Below, piece by piece: positions 41,532 to 49,531 of a DNA stretch of 50,584 nt. A model generated the notes under the pieces. It had not been told where the DNA came from. It saw only the letters and a list, made by a program, of their open reading frames with translations, and ran no database searches. The position numbers were made by a program, and so were the translations under genes. This DNA is from Thermoanaerobaculia bacterium. Lineage in GTDB: Bacteria > Acidobacteriota > Thermoanaerobaculia > UBA5066. Numbering within the stretch: position 1 is the stretch's first letter; the number at the start of each line of letters is the position of its first letter. The stretch spans positions 1-50,584 of the forward strand of contig JAJVIN010000044.1 of the NCBI GenBank assembly GCA_022071945.1. The letters run 5' to 3'.

Positions 41532-43016
41532 TCAGAGGGGAAGTCCGCGGACTTCCCGGGCGCGGCGGTAGGCGTCGGCGTACTGGCCCGCCGAGTGGTC
41601 CCAGGAGTTGTCGACGGCCATGCCGTTGAGGACCATCCGGTGCCAGATGTCGCGCTGGAAGAAGACGTGCTGGGCATGCAGCACCTCGGCCGCGAGGGCG
41701 CCGGGAGAGGCGTACTCGAAGTGGAAGCCGTTGGCGGAAGCCAGATTGTGGCCGTTGTAGGGGATGACGGAGTCGGCGAGACCGCCCGTTCTCCTGACGA
41801 TGGGGAGAGTTCCGTAGGCCAGGGCGTACATCTGAGTGAGGCCGCAGGGCTCGAATCTCGAGGGCATGACGAAGGCATCCGAGCCGGCTTCGATCCGGTG
41901 GGAGAGGGCCTCGTCGTAGCCGAGGAAAGCCCTGAACCGGCGCGGGTTGTGAGCTTCCAGGAGCCTCATCGCTCCCTCGAGAGCGGGTTCGCCGGAACCG
42001 AGCATCACGATCCGGATTCCCCGTCGGATCAGCTCGGGGGCGGCTTCGAGGAGAAGGTCGAAGCCTTTTTGATCGGTGAGGCGTCCGATGGCGCCGACGA
42101 TCATGCCGGGATCGGCGGGCTCGAAGCCGGCGAGGTGGCAGAGGTAGGCCCGGCAGTCCGCCTTTCCCCGGAGGTCTTCCGCGGAGTAGTGGGAGAGGAT
42201 GTACCGGTCTGTCGCGGGGTTCCACTCGGTCGTGTCGATTCCGTTCAGGATGCCGAGGATCCGGTCTGCCCGTATCCGGAGGATCCCGTCCAGGCGAGCT
42301 CCGCCCTCGGGGGTCTGGATCTCCCACGCGAAGGTGGGCGAGACGGTCGTGATGATGTCCGCGGCGCAGATGGCGCCCTTCAGCAGATTCAGGGCCCCGT
42401 CGAACTCGATCTGCCCTCCCCAGGCGACGTCGGCGGGCAGGCCGAGGGCCGGAAAGAGCTCCATCCCGTAGATTCCCTGGTACGCGATGTTGTGGATCGT
42501 CAAGACGCTCGCGACGTCGTCGAACCAGCGATCCCTCCAGCTGCTCCAGGCGGTGAGCATGGCTCCCAGGGCGGGGTGCCAGTCGTGGCAGTGCAGGATG
42601 TCCGGCTTTCGGCCGATCCGCTTCATCCCCTCGATGGCGGCCCGGACGAAGAGTCCAAAGCGCCAGAGGCCATCGTCGATTCCCGAGTCGCTCGGAGCGT
42701 AGAGCCCGCCCTGCCTGTGGAAGAGGGGATCGTGCGCGACGAAGTAGACCGGCACGTTGCTTCCGGGAAGGGTGCTCTTGAGGATGCCGACACCGTACGG
42801 CTGGCCCATGATGCCGATGACGAACGGGTCGCAGGCCTGCTCGGGCCACGTGAGGCGCTTGCGAAACCACTGGGCGGCCGAGAGGTGGAAGGGCAGCCAG
42901 ACATCGGTGTCCTCCCCACGGGCGGCCTGGGCCTTGGGGAGCGCCCCGGCGACGTCGCCGAGCCCCCCGGTCTTTGCATACGGGACACACTCGGCGCTCA
43001 GATGGCTGATTTTCAA
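41532..43016 (-). CDS. glgA: Glycogen synthase (ADP-glucose type)
   Basis: GT5 enzyme that extends alpha-1,4-glucan from ADP-glucose. 494 residues, usual length. KTGGLGDVAGALPKA (K15) binds ADP-glucose; HCHDWHPALG, GSGEPALEGAM, and the C-terminal SRFEPCGLTQMYALAYGTLP and RRTGGLADSV blocks are conserved, with the catalytic Glu in SRFEPCG. The start is TTG at 43016, chosen because AAAGGAGA lies six bases upstream and the product begins MKISHLSAECVP; the frame is open for 290 codons further but that is antisense. TTGA overlaps the stop of the Memo gene by four bases. A 20-base palindrome spans its last codons. glgC and glgB are not in the window. Confidence 0.95.
   Translation of the reverse strand: MKISHLSAECVPYAKTGGLGDVAGALPKAQAARGEDTDVWLPFHLSAAQWFRKRLTWPEQACDPFVIGIMGQPYGVGILKSTLPGSNVPVYFVAHDPLFHRQGGLYAPSDSGIDDGLWRFGLFVRAAIEGMKRIGRKPDILHCHDWHPALGAMLTAWSSWRDRWFDDVASVLTIHNIAYQGIYGMELFPALGLPADVAWGGQIEFDGALNLLKGAICAADIITTVSPTFAWEIQTPEGGARLDGILRIRADRILGILNGIDTTEWNPATDRYILSHYSAEDLRGKADCRAYLCHLAGFEPADPGMIVGAIGRLTDQKGFDLLLEAAPELIRRGIRIVMLGSGEPALEGAMRLLEAHNPRRFRAFLGYDEALSHRIEAGSDAFVMPSRFEPCGLTQMYALAYGTLPIVRRTGGLADSVIPYNGHNLASANGFHFEYASPGALAAEVLHAQHVFFQRDIWHRMVLNGMAVDNSWDHSAGQYADAYRRAREVRGLPL
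41538..41557. repeat. Perfect 20-base palindrome over the end of glgA
   Basis: GGGAAGTCCGCGGACTTCCC lies three bases before the glgA stop (41532-41534) and codes for its final residues REVRGLP. On the minus strand it could form a stem at the 3' end of the seven-gene cluster; CCTCTGAC follows with no U-run. It may act as an mRNA end structure or bind a protein. Confidence 0.5.
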
Positions 43017-43870
43017 CTCGTCTCCTTTGTCGTTTCCCAAAGGACGGAGGCATAGCCGACCACGCGTTCGTCGCCCTCTCCGGAGTCGGCGGAATCTCCG
43101 TGTGCCAGGAGCACGGCGCGGGTGGGGGGGAGATGCCTGAGGGCTTCCAGGAGGACAGTCGCGGGCAGGACCCCGCACATCGAGATCCGTTCGCGGTGGA
43201 TCACGCGGTGGAAGAGCTCCTCGGGATCTCCGGAAAGGAGCGCATCCAGGGCTCTGAGGTCCTTGAGGTGGTTCTCCTTGCGGTGGAGGTAGTGGTTCAG
43301 GTCCGAGGAGACGGCGAGGGCGCAGCGCTCGCCCTTTTCCTCGAATTTCTGGATGGCCCGCGCGAGGCCGCGGCCGGCGGCGAGGCAGAGGGAGAGATCG
43401 GGCTCGGAGAAGGAGAGGCAGGCGATCTCGATACCCGGGTGAACCATCTGCAGGTAGGGGAGGAGCACCTCGAGGGAGTGCTCCTTCTCGTGAGCGACAT
43501 CGTCGAAGGACGCCTCCGGGACGGAGGACGCGAGGAGGTCCAGGAGAGCCCGGTTCGTCCAGACGGGCCCGAGGGGTGTCTCCCACGAATTCGCGTTCGA
43601 GAGGGCGATGCCCGAGCCGGTTCCGCGGTGGTTGGGCCCGAGCAGGATGACGAACCCGGGCCAGTCGATGGATGCCACCGCTGGTCCCGCGATGTGCCCC
43701 GCGAAGATGTGCCCGGCGTGGGGCAGAAGAACGGCTCGCCAATCCAGCACGGACCGGCGGGGACGGTGGTGCGGCTGCATGAAGCCCGAAAGGGACTCCC
43801 GCAGCCGGACCGGATCGCTTTCGTAAAACAGGCCAGAAACGGCCGGGCGCCGGGTTTCTCGGCTTCTCAC
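43013..43870 (-). CDS. Memo-family protein (AmmeMemoRadiSam B)
   Basis: 285 residues of the Memo fold, related to non-haem iron dioxygenases. Landmarks are RRPAVSGLFYESDP (7-20), LLPHAGHIFAG, LGPNHRG, EKEHSLEVLLPYLQMV, SSDLNHYL and a C-terminal VGYASVLW. The AmmeMemoRadiSam set usually joins Memo with AMMECR1 and a radical SAM protein; neither is beside it here. GTG at 43870 is used: it overlaps the previous stop by four bases (GTGA) and gives a family-like N-terminus; a longer start at 43942 would run 76 bases into the neighbour. Activity is unknown in bacteria. Confidence 0.88.
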   Translation of the reverse strand: MRSRETRRPAVSGLFYESDPVRLRESLSGFMQPHHRPRRSVLDWRAVLLPHAGHIFAGHIAGPAVASIDWPGFVILLGPNHRGTGSGIALSNANSWETPLGPVWTNRALLDLLASSVPEASFDDVAHEKEHSLEVLLPYLQMVHPGIEIACLSFSEPDLSLCLAAGRGLARAIQKFEEKGERCALAVSSDLNHYLHRKENHLKDLRALDALLSGDPEELFHRVIHRERISMCGVLPATVLLEALRHLPPTRAVLLAHGDSADSGEGDERVVGYASVLWETTKETS

Positions 43871-44772
43871 TTTCCCGGCGCGGCCGGGACCGCATCCCTG
43901 TTTTCGACGATCACGACGATTTCGGCGGTTCTTGGTCCGCACGTTGCCTTGATCGTGGTGCTCCCCTTGGCGAACGCTCTCACCTTTCCTCCCGAGGCGA
44001 CCGCGGTCTTCGGGTCGGACGAGGCGTAGACGACGGCCACGTCATCGATGGCGACTCCATCGGGAGACTTGGCGATGACGTTGAGGGTCTGGACCCCCCC
44101 GGTCGGGAGATAGATCAGGGTTGGGTGGACGATGAAGGTGTCGATCTCACGGAACAGGATCCTCAGGTCCGCCGAGCCCCCGATCTCACCCAGGGTCGCC
44201 GAGACGCTGACCCGGCCCTCGGCAAGGGCCGTGACGGTACCGTTGTCGTCGACGGTGGCGATGTTCGCGTCGGTCGTGGCCCACTTGGGTTTCAGATCGG
44301 TCGGATGGTCCTTGGTATCGAGGACCTCGGCCACGAAGGAGACCGTGTCCCCCTTCTTGCCCGCCAGAGTCGTCCGCGGCGGAGAGACCGTGATGGTCCT
44401 GACGTCGATCACCTCGACCGTCGAGGTTCCGGAGAATCCCGCGTGCTCCGCCGTGATGATCGTCTTGCCGGCCCCCACGGACTTCACGATGCCGTTTTCG
44501 ACGGAGGCCACTTTCGTCTGGCTCGAGGCCCAGTTGATGGGCAGCCCGGGAATCGGCTGATCCTTCTTGTCGAGAACCTGTGCAGCGATCGAGCCGGACT
44601 TCTGGAGTCCGTAGAGTGTCAATTTCGGCGGCGTGGTCTTCACCGTCGCCGGCTTCTGGCCACAGCCGTAAAGTCCGAGGACGCCCGCGGTCAAGACGGG
44701 GATCCACGGCCACACCCGGCCCCGATTCGAGTTTCGAGACGTCAGCATTCCACGAATTCTAGCGTTCCTCAT
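43867..44772 (-). CDS. Lipoprotein with three Big2-type Ig domains
   Basis: 301 residues. N-terminal hydrophobic segment with a lipobox (LGLYGC, Cys about 37). Three bacterial Ig-like 2 domains follow (about 50-120, 125-205, 210-295), with repeated VASVENGIVKSVGAGKTIITA, IATVDDNGTVTALAEGRVSVSA and AVASGGKVRAFAKGSTTIKA patterns. Big2 domains occur in adhesins and cell-wall proteins. The ATG at 44772 overlaps the mtgA stop by 14 bases and has GAGGAA seven bases upstream. Translation coupling to mtgA suggests an envelope function. Confidence 0.9.
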   Translation of the reverse strand: MRNARIRGMLTSRNSNRGRVWPWIPVLTAGVLGLYGCGQKPATVKTTPPKLTLYGLQKSGSIAAQVLDKKDQPIPGLPINWASSQTKVASVENGIVKSVGAGKTIITAEHAGFSGTSTVEVIDVRTITVSPPRTTLAGKKGDTVSFVAEVLDTKDHPTDLKPKWATTDANIATVDDNGTVTALAEGRVSVSATLGEIGGSADLRILFREIDTFIVHPTLIYLPTGGVQTLNVIAKSPDGVAIDDVAVVYASSDPKTAVASGGKVRAFAKGSTTIKATCGPRTAEIVVIVENRDAVPAAPGK

Positions 44773-45541
44773 CGGAAAGTTCCTCGTCTTCCAGAGGTTC
44801 CAGGGAGGGTTTCTCTCGGCGGGCGCGGGCGGCGATCTTCTCCGCGCGGGCCGCGAGCCGGGCCGGGTCCCGGGCGAACCTTGCAGGGGAGGGGATCATG
44901 GCCGCCAGGCGGGCCGACTGCGCGGGGTTGAGCTGGCTCGCGGGGATGCCGAAGTACTTGCGCGCGGCGGCCTCGCAGCCGTAGGTGGTCTCGCCCCATT
45001 CGATCGCGGAAAGGTAGATCTCGAGAATCCTCGCCTTGCCGAGGACGAGCTCCATCGTGATCGCGATCGCAGCCTCCCGTGCCTTCCGGAACATCGATCT
45101 CTCCGGAGAAAGGTAGAGGTTCTTGGCGAGCTGCTGCGTGATCGTCGAGGCGCCCAGACGCCGCTTCTTCCCGCGCGCCTCCTGCTTCTTGTTGTATTCG
45201 CGGGCCTTGGCGATGGCGTCTGGATCGATTCCCCGGTGAGTGAAGAAGCGGGCGTCCTCGGCGGTGATCACGGCGCGAATGAGGTGGGGAGAGACCCTTG
45301 AAAGTGGCACGGGCCGCCGGTCGATTCTCGCCGGCTTCCCTTCTTTCTCGAGCCGGTCTTTTCTCGCCTCGATGAAGGCCGTGGACCCAGGGTCGCGGAC
45401 GCGCAGGAGGAGAATCGCCGGGACCGGGATCACGTACCCGAAGACGGCGAGAAAAAGCAGGGCGCCAAACCCGAGGGAGAAGCGCCGCCACTTCTTCCGT
45501 CTGTTCACGAGAATGCCCGCTGCGGAAGGCCGATCAGCCAA
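44759..45541 (-). CDS. mtgA: Monofunctional peptidoglycan glycosyltransferase
   Basis: GT51 enzyme that polymerises lipid II into glycan strands. 260 residues. One N-terminal membrane anchor (about 21-44), then the catalytic domain: AEDARFFTHRG (catalytic E95), GASTITQQLAKNLYLSPERS (129-148), KARILEIYLSAIEWG (second Glu E174) and GCEAAARKYFG. No transpeptidase domain follows, so it is monofunctional. The C-terminus is rich in Arg and Glu. It overlaps the previous gene by eight bases and the next by 14 bases. Confidence 0.96.
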   Translation of the reverse strand: MADRPSAAGILVNRRKKWRRFSLGFGALLFLAVFGYVIPVPAILLLRVRDPGSTAFIEARKDRLEKEGKPARIDRRPVPLSRVSPHLIRAVITAEDARFFTHRGIDPDAIAKAREYNKKQEARGKKRRLGASTITQQLAKNLYLSPERSMFRKAREAAIAITMELVLGKARILEIYLSAIEWGETTYGCEAAARKYFGIPASQLNPAQSARLAAMIPSPARFARDPARLAARAEKIAARARREKPSLEPLEDEELSDEER

Positions 45542-46889
45542 CGACCTCCGTCAGCGCGGCGCGAAGTCTCTGGACTCCGAGAAGGGCATCCTCCTTGGTG
45601 AGGGTCAGGGGGGGACGCAGCCGGATCGCCTTCTCGCCCGAGGCGAGGCCCATCACGTTGTGCTTCTGGAGCCAGGAAGCGAGCACCTTGCCCCGGGTCG
45701 CTCCATCGGGAAGGTCGAAGGCGATGAAGAGTCCCCTGCCTCGGATGTTCGTCATCTTGCCCGGGAACTCGAGCGAGAGCTCGAGGAGCTTGCCCATGAG
45801 GAACTCACCCACGACGCGCGTGTTTTCCACCAGGTTCTCCTCGACCATGATCTCGAGGAACCGGCGGCACCTCACCATGTCGACGAGGCTGCCGCCCCAC
45901 GTCGAGTTGATGCGCGAGGAGACGGTGAAGACGTTGTCCGGCTCCTGGTGAATCCGGTCGTTGGAGGCAAAGCCGCAGACCTGGGTCTTCTTCCCGTACG
46001 AGAACATGTCGGGTTCGACTCCGATCCCCTGCCAGCCCCACATGTGGCCCGTCAGTCCCATTCCGGTCTGGACCTCGTCGACGAGGAACATCATGTCGTT
46101 CTCGTCACAGAGCTCTCTCAGCTTCCGGAAGAACTCCGGCCTGAAATGGTTGTCTCCCCCCTCGCCCTGGATCGGCTCGACGAGAAGGGCCGCGATGTCG
46201 TCCCTGTTATCGGCCAGGGCCTGTTTGATCTGGGCAATGGCGAGCTCCTCGCGGGAGATCGTCGCCTCGAGGCTCTCGGGGGTGAGGGGGAAGGTCAGCT
46301 TGGGGTTGACGATTCTGGGCCACTGGAACTTCGGGAAGTACATCGTCTTCCGCGGGTCGGCGGTGTTCGTGACGGAGAGCGTGTAGCCCGACCGGCCGTG
46401 GAAGGCCTGCTCGAAGTGGATGATCTGCGTGCCAACCTCGCGGCGGTACCCCTTCTTGAAGTTCCTCCGGATCTTCCAGTCAAAGGCCGCCTTCATCTGG
46501 TTCTCGTTGGCGAGGGCCCCGCCCTCGATGAAGAACATGTGCCGGTTGTGCGAGTCCGGGACCGCGAAACGGGAAAACGTCTCGACGAACTCGGCCATCT
46601 GCTGGGTGTAGATGTCGCTGTTCGCCGGCTTCGTCACCGCCGCCCAGGCCAGCTCCTCGAGGAACTCAGGCGTCGTCATCTTCGGGTGGTTGTACCCGAC
46701 CGGACACGTCGCGAAGTTCGAGAAGAAGTCCAGGACCTCGACGCCGTGAAGCGAGTCGAAAACAAAGTTCCCGTGGGATCTTCGGAGATCCATGACGATG
46801 TGGTATCCGTCCACGAGGATGTGTTTACTCAAGGAGTCCAGGACGTTCTTGGGCTCCACGTGCACGCGAGTGGGCGATGCGGTCGACAT
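45534..46889 (-). CDS. lat: L-lysine 6-transaminase
   Basis: Class III PLP enzyme that moves the epsilon-amino group of lysine to 2-oxoglutarate, giving 2-aminoadipate semialdehyde (which cyclises to piperideine-6-carboxylate). 451 residues, family-typical. SGYTLSVTNT, LLVEPIQGEGGDNHF, MMFLVDEVQTGMG and SYGKKTQVCG (PLP lysine K300 or K301) mark it; the FFSNFATCPVGYNHPKM opening is that of Lat rather than ornithine or GABA transaminases. Known Lat proteins serve in cephamycin synthesis and in stationary-phase mycobacteria. Here it sits inside a group with a GT1 and an Asn-synthase-like gene, with no dehydrogenase for the semialdehyde nearby. Confidence 0.93.
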   Translation of the reverse strand: MSTASPTRVHVEPKNVLDSLSKHILVDGYHIVMDLRRSHGNFVFDSLHGVEVLDFFSNFATCPVGYNHPKMTTPEFLEELAWAAVTKPANSDIYTQQMAEFVETFSRFAVPDSHNRHMFFIEGGALANENQMKAAFDWKIRRNFKKGYRREVGTQIIHFEQAFHGRSGYTLSVTNTADPRKTMYFPKFQWPRIVNPKLTFPLTPESLEATISREELAIAQIKQALADNRDDIAALLVEPIQGEGGDNHFRPEFFRKLRELCDENDMMFLVDEVQTGMGLTGHMWGWQGIGVEPDMFSYGKKTQVCGFASNDRIHQEPDNVFTVSSRINSTWGGSLVDMVRCRRFLEIMVEENLVENTRVVGEFLMGKLLELSLEFPGKMTNIRGRGLFIAFDLPDGATRGKVLASWLQKHNVMGLASGEKAIRLRPPLTLTKEDALLGVQRLRAALTEVVG

Positions 46890-46962
46890 GAATCCTCCGG
46901 AGCGCGGCGACAGTATTCCTCTGCCGCCCCAATGGCGAGCCGGTCACCGCAACGGCCGGATT

Positions 46963-48171
46963 CTAGCAGCCCGGTTCCGGCTCTCTGGATCCAGTCACGA
47001 GGCTCTCGACGAGCCGGGCCGCCGCCTCCGCCCCGTCCTGGCGCCGATACGAGTCCTGCACGCGGCGCGCCGCGGTCCGGATGGGCGAAGCTTCCTCAAG
47101 AAGGAGCTTCAGGGCCGAGCGGGTTTCCGCCACGCTCGACTGGTAGAGGTCGAGAGCGAGCCCCGCCCCACTCCGTTTGAGGAAGAACGCCTGGAGGGGC
47201 TGGTCGTTGCAGACCGGACTGATCAGGAGCGGGACCCCGTGAGAGAGCGCCTCCATCACCGAGTTGGCCCCGCCGTGGGTCACCATCGCCGAGACCCGTG
47301 GGAGGAGCGCCAGCTGCGGTGCGTACCGGACCGCGATGACGTCCCCCGGAAACGGGGAACCCGCGAGATCACCCGCGCTGAGAATGACCTGAACTCCGAG
47401 CGTTCTCGCGGCCTCGGTCACTTTCCAGAAGATCTCGGGCTGGTAGGAGATCTGGCTTCCGTAAGAGACGTACAGGAGGGGTTTGTCTTTCGAGAGCCTC
47501 TCCCACGGGAACCCGGGCTCGTCTCCGCGGAGGCGCTTGGGAAGGGATGGTCCGACGAGCCTCACCCCGGGTGGGACCTCAATGCCAGAGACGTACTCGG
47601 TGGTCGAAAAGACCGTGGTGAAAGTGGAGGGCAGAAAGTCACAGACGCGGAATCTGGGTGTCAGACCCAGGCCAGCGAAGAGCTGGTCTCGTTCCTCGGC
47701 GTGTGATCGGATGTTGTGGAGGTGCGGGACGTCGAGGTCTTCCGGAGTGACCGGGTTGAGGGAGGACGAGACCGCGCCAAAAGGGATCCTCTCGAGGTGG
47801 GCGGCCAGAATCACCTGGTAGAGCATCGGATCGGTCGCGATCGCGTCGGGCGCCGAAGCGCGCAGCGCGGCGCGCACCGGTTCGATCTGAGCGGGGACCG
47901 GGTCGAGCAGGAGACCGCGGATCCAGCCCCGCAGGCAGTGCGGGTTCCGCACCAGATCCGCGAGCTCGGGTCCAGAGGTCGCCAGTGCCGGCCGTGCCAG
48001 GCTCGAGAGGGGCTCGAGGACCTCATCCGCGAGCGCCTCCATCTGGGGCGACGCCTCCGGAACGGCGAGCCACAGGACCCGGTGACCACGATCCTTCAGC
48101 TTCTGGGCGAGCGGGGCGAGCGGGTTGACGTGGCCCTTTTCGGGACTGGAGGCGAGAAGAAATCGAGCCAC
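46963..48171 (-). CDS. GT1 (UDP-glycosyltransferase/MGT-type) glycosyltransferase
   Basis: Cytoplasmic GT-B fold enzyme of 402 residues that decorates small molecules. The N-terminal half opens with FLLASSPEKGHVNPLAPLA, the acceptor-binding loop with the presumed catalytic His (H14). The C-terminal half has the nucleotide-sugar signature THGGANSVMEALSHGVP (H299) and a following SPVCNDQPLQA segment. This is the pattern of natural-product (macrolide, glycolipid) glycosyltransferases. The donor and acceptor are not predictable. The gene starts seven bases after the Asn-synthase-like gene, probably in one operon. Confidence 0.92.
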   Translation of the reverse strand: MARFLLASSPEKGHVNPLAPLAQKLKDRGHRVLWLAVPEASPQMEALADEVLEPLSSLARPALATSGPELADLVRNPHCLRGWIRGLLLDPVPAQIEPVRAALRASAPDAIATDPMLYQVILAAHLERIPFGAVSSSLNPVTPEDLDVPHLHNIRSHAEERDQLFAGLGLTPRFRVCDFLPSTFTTVFSTTEYVSGIEVPPGVRLVGPSLPKRLRGDEPGFPWERLSKDKPLLYVSYGSQISYQPEIFWKVTEAARTLGVQVILSAGDLAGSPFPGDVIAVRYAPQLALLPRVSAMVTHGGANSVMEALSHGVPLLISPVCNDQPLQAFFLKRSGAGLALDLYQSSVAETRSALKLLLEEASPIRTAARRVQDSYRRQDGAEAAARLVESLVTGSREPEPGC

Positions 48172-48178
48172 GTGGGTC

Positions 48179-49531
48179 TCAGAGAGAAGCGGAAAGGAGC
48201 CTCAGGGAATGGAGCCGGAAGAGCGTCCGCTCGGACTCGGCGGAGTAGGGGCCGTCCCTGAGGGCGGAGACGTGTCCCTCGATGGTGGCCCGGTCCAGAC
48301 CGGCCAGAGCGAGGGTATCTCTGTTGGCCGGGAGCGAGGCGAACTCGTCCAACCAGGCCGCCCGGACGTGCTCTTCCGCTGAGGAGAGAGACAAGGGCCG
48401 GGGGAACTTCCGAAGGAGCCGGATCTCGTCGGGTAACAGAGAGCTCACGGCCCACCTCAGAACGAGCTTCCCGAGATTCCCATCTGTCCTCAGGTGCATG
48501 GGTAGGGCAGAGCCGAAGTCGACGATCCGCTGGTGCAGGTAGGGAGCGTAAACCGAGAGCCCGTGAGCCTGCGCCGGCCGGACCTCGGCGGGCACGGTCA
48601 GCTCGGGCAGAACCTCGCGAAAGACCCGGGCCTGTCCAGAGGAAAGGGGTGTGGCGGAACCAGGTGGTGCCCACGCGCGAAGAGACTGCGGATCGCCGGC
48701 GAAGACCTCGTCGGCGCCGAGACCGCTGATCACACGGTTGAAGCCGTCCGCCGCGATTGCGTGGAATGCCTGGAACTTGGCGGCGGGAAGCGGACTCCAG
48801 CCAAGATCTTCCATGGCCCTCACCGTGGCCGGAAAGACGGCTGGCAGCTCCTCGGGGATGATCCGGACCGTCTTCCATGAAGCGCGTGCCCGGGCGGCCG
48901 TCGCTTCGGCGCGGGCCAACTCGGCATCGTCGCCGGGCAGCCCCGTGTGGAAGGTGTAGGCGGTGAGCGGACCGAGTCCTGCTTCGGCGGCGATCATGAG
49001 AAGGGCTCCGGAGTCGAGGCCGCCGCTGAGAAGAAAGGCTGTCTTGCGAGGCTCGAAAGAGGCCCTGACGGCTTCCGCCAGGAGGGATTTCAGAAGACGG
49101 GCCCCTCCCTGCGGGTCGACAGGCCCCGATGCAGGCTGGAAAAGGGGAGCCTTCAGGGCCCTCGAACAGGTGACACTTCCTGGGTCGCTTCTCAGAGAGA
49201 AACCGGGCCGCAGCTTTCGGATCAACTCGAAGATCGAGGATCCCGGCTGGAGCTCTCCGCGAACGGCGCGCCGCACCCGGAGGGTGTCGAGACGTCCGGG
49301 GAGCTCGGCTGCCAGCCGGACCATCCGCGCCGAGGAACCCGCATGAAGGAGGTCCTTGCCGAGCAGGTAGAAAATGCGGCGAATGCCTAAGAGGTCGCAG
49401 CCGAGGGCAAAGCCGCCGTCGCGAAGAGGAAAGGAGTCGATCCAGCCCGAGAGCGAGGCCGTGCTGTGAGGTACGCCGTCGCCGGCGGCCGGATCCTGAC
49501 TTGGTCCCTGGAGACTCACCTCGTTGACCAT
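48179..49531 (-). CDS. Asparagine-synthase-like ATP-dependent amide ligase
   Basis: 450 residues. The C-terminal half is an AMP-forming synthetase: PP-loop SGGLDS (169-174), a SGLGADEVFAGD block (about 267-278) and RKFPRPLSL. The N-terminal about 130 residues look like a reduced glutaminase domain; the Cys2 nucleophile of true asparagine synthases is absent (it starts MVNEV), so it does not use glutamine as AsnB does. Such degenerate forms make lactams in lasso peptides and beta-lactams, or adenylate carboxylates in other pathways. ATG at 49531 has GCAGG six bases upstream; its first 66 bases overlap the radical SAM gene on the other strand. First of a seven-gene row. Confidence 0.88.
   Translation of the reverse strand: MVNEVSLQGPSQDPAAGDGVPHSTASLSGWIDSFPLRDGGFALGCDLLGIRRIFYLLGKDLLHAGSSARMVRLAAELPGRLDTLRVRRAVRGELQPGSSIFELIRKLRPGFSLRSDPGSVTCSRALKAPLFQPASGPVDPQGGARLLKSLLAEAVRASFEPRKTAFLLSGGLDSGALLMIAAEAGLGPLTAYTFHTGLPGDDAELARAEATAARARASWKTVRIIPEELPAVFPATVRAMEDLGWSPLPAAKFQAFHAIAADGFNRVISGLGADEVFAGDPQSLRAWAPPGSATPLSSGQARVFREVLPELTVPAEVRPAQAHGLSVYAPYLHQRIVDFGSALPMHLRTDGNLGKLVLRWAVSSLLPDEIRLLRKFPRPLSLSSAEEHVRAAWLDEFASLPANRDTLALAGLDRATIEGHVSALRDGPYSAESERTLFRLHSLRLLSASL

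Noticed and set aside
43017-43895. N-terminal extension of glgA to 787 residues
   Set aside because: It is antisense-like sequence out of frame within the Memo gene; the TTG at 43016 has AAAGGAGA upstream and matches the family N-terminus.
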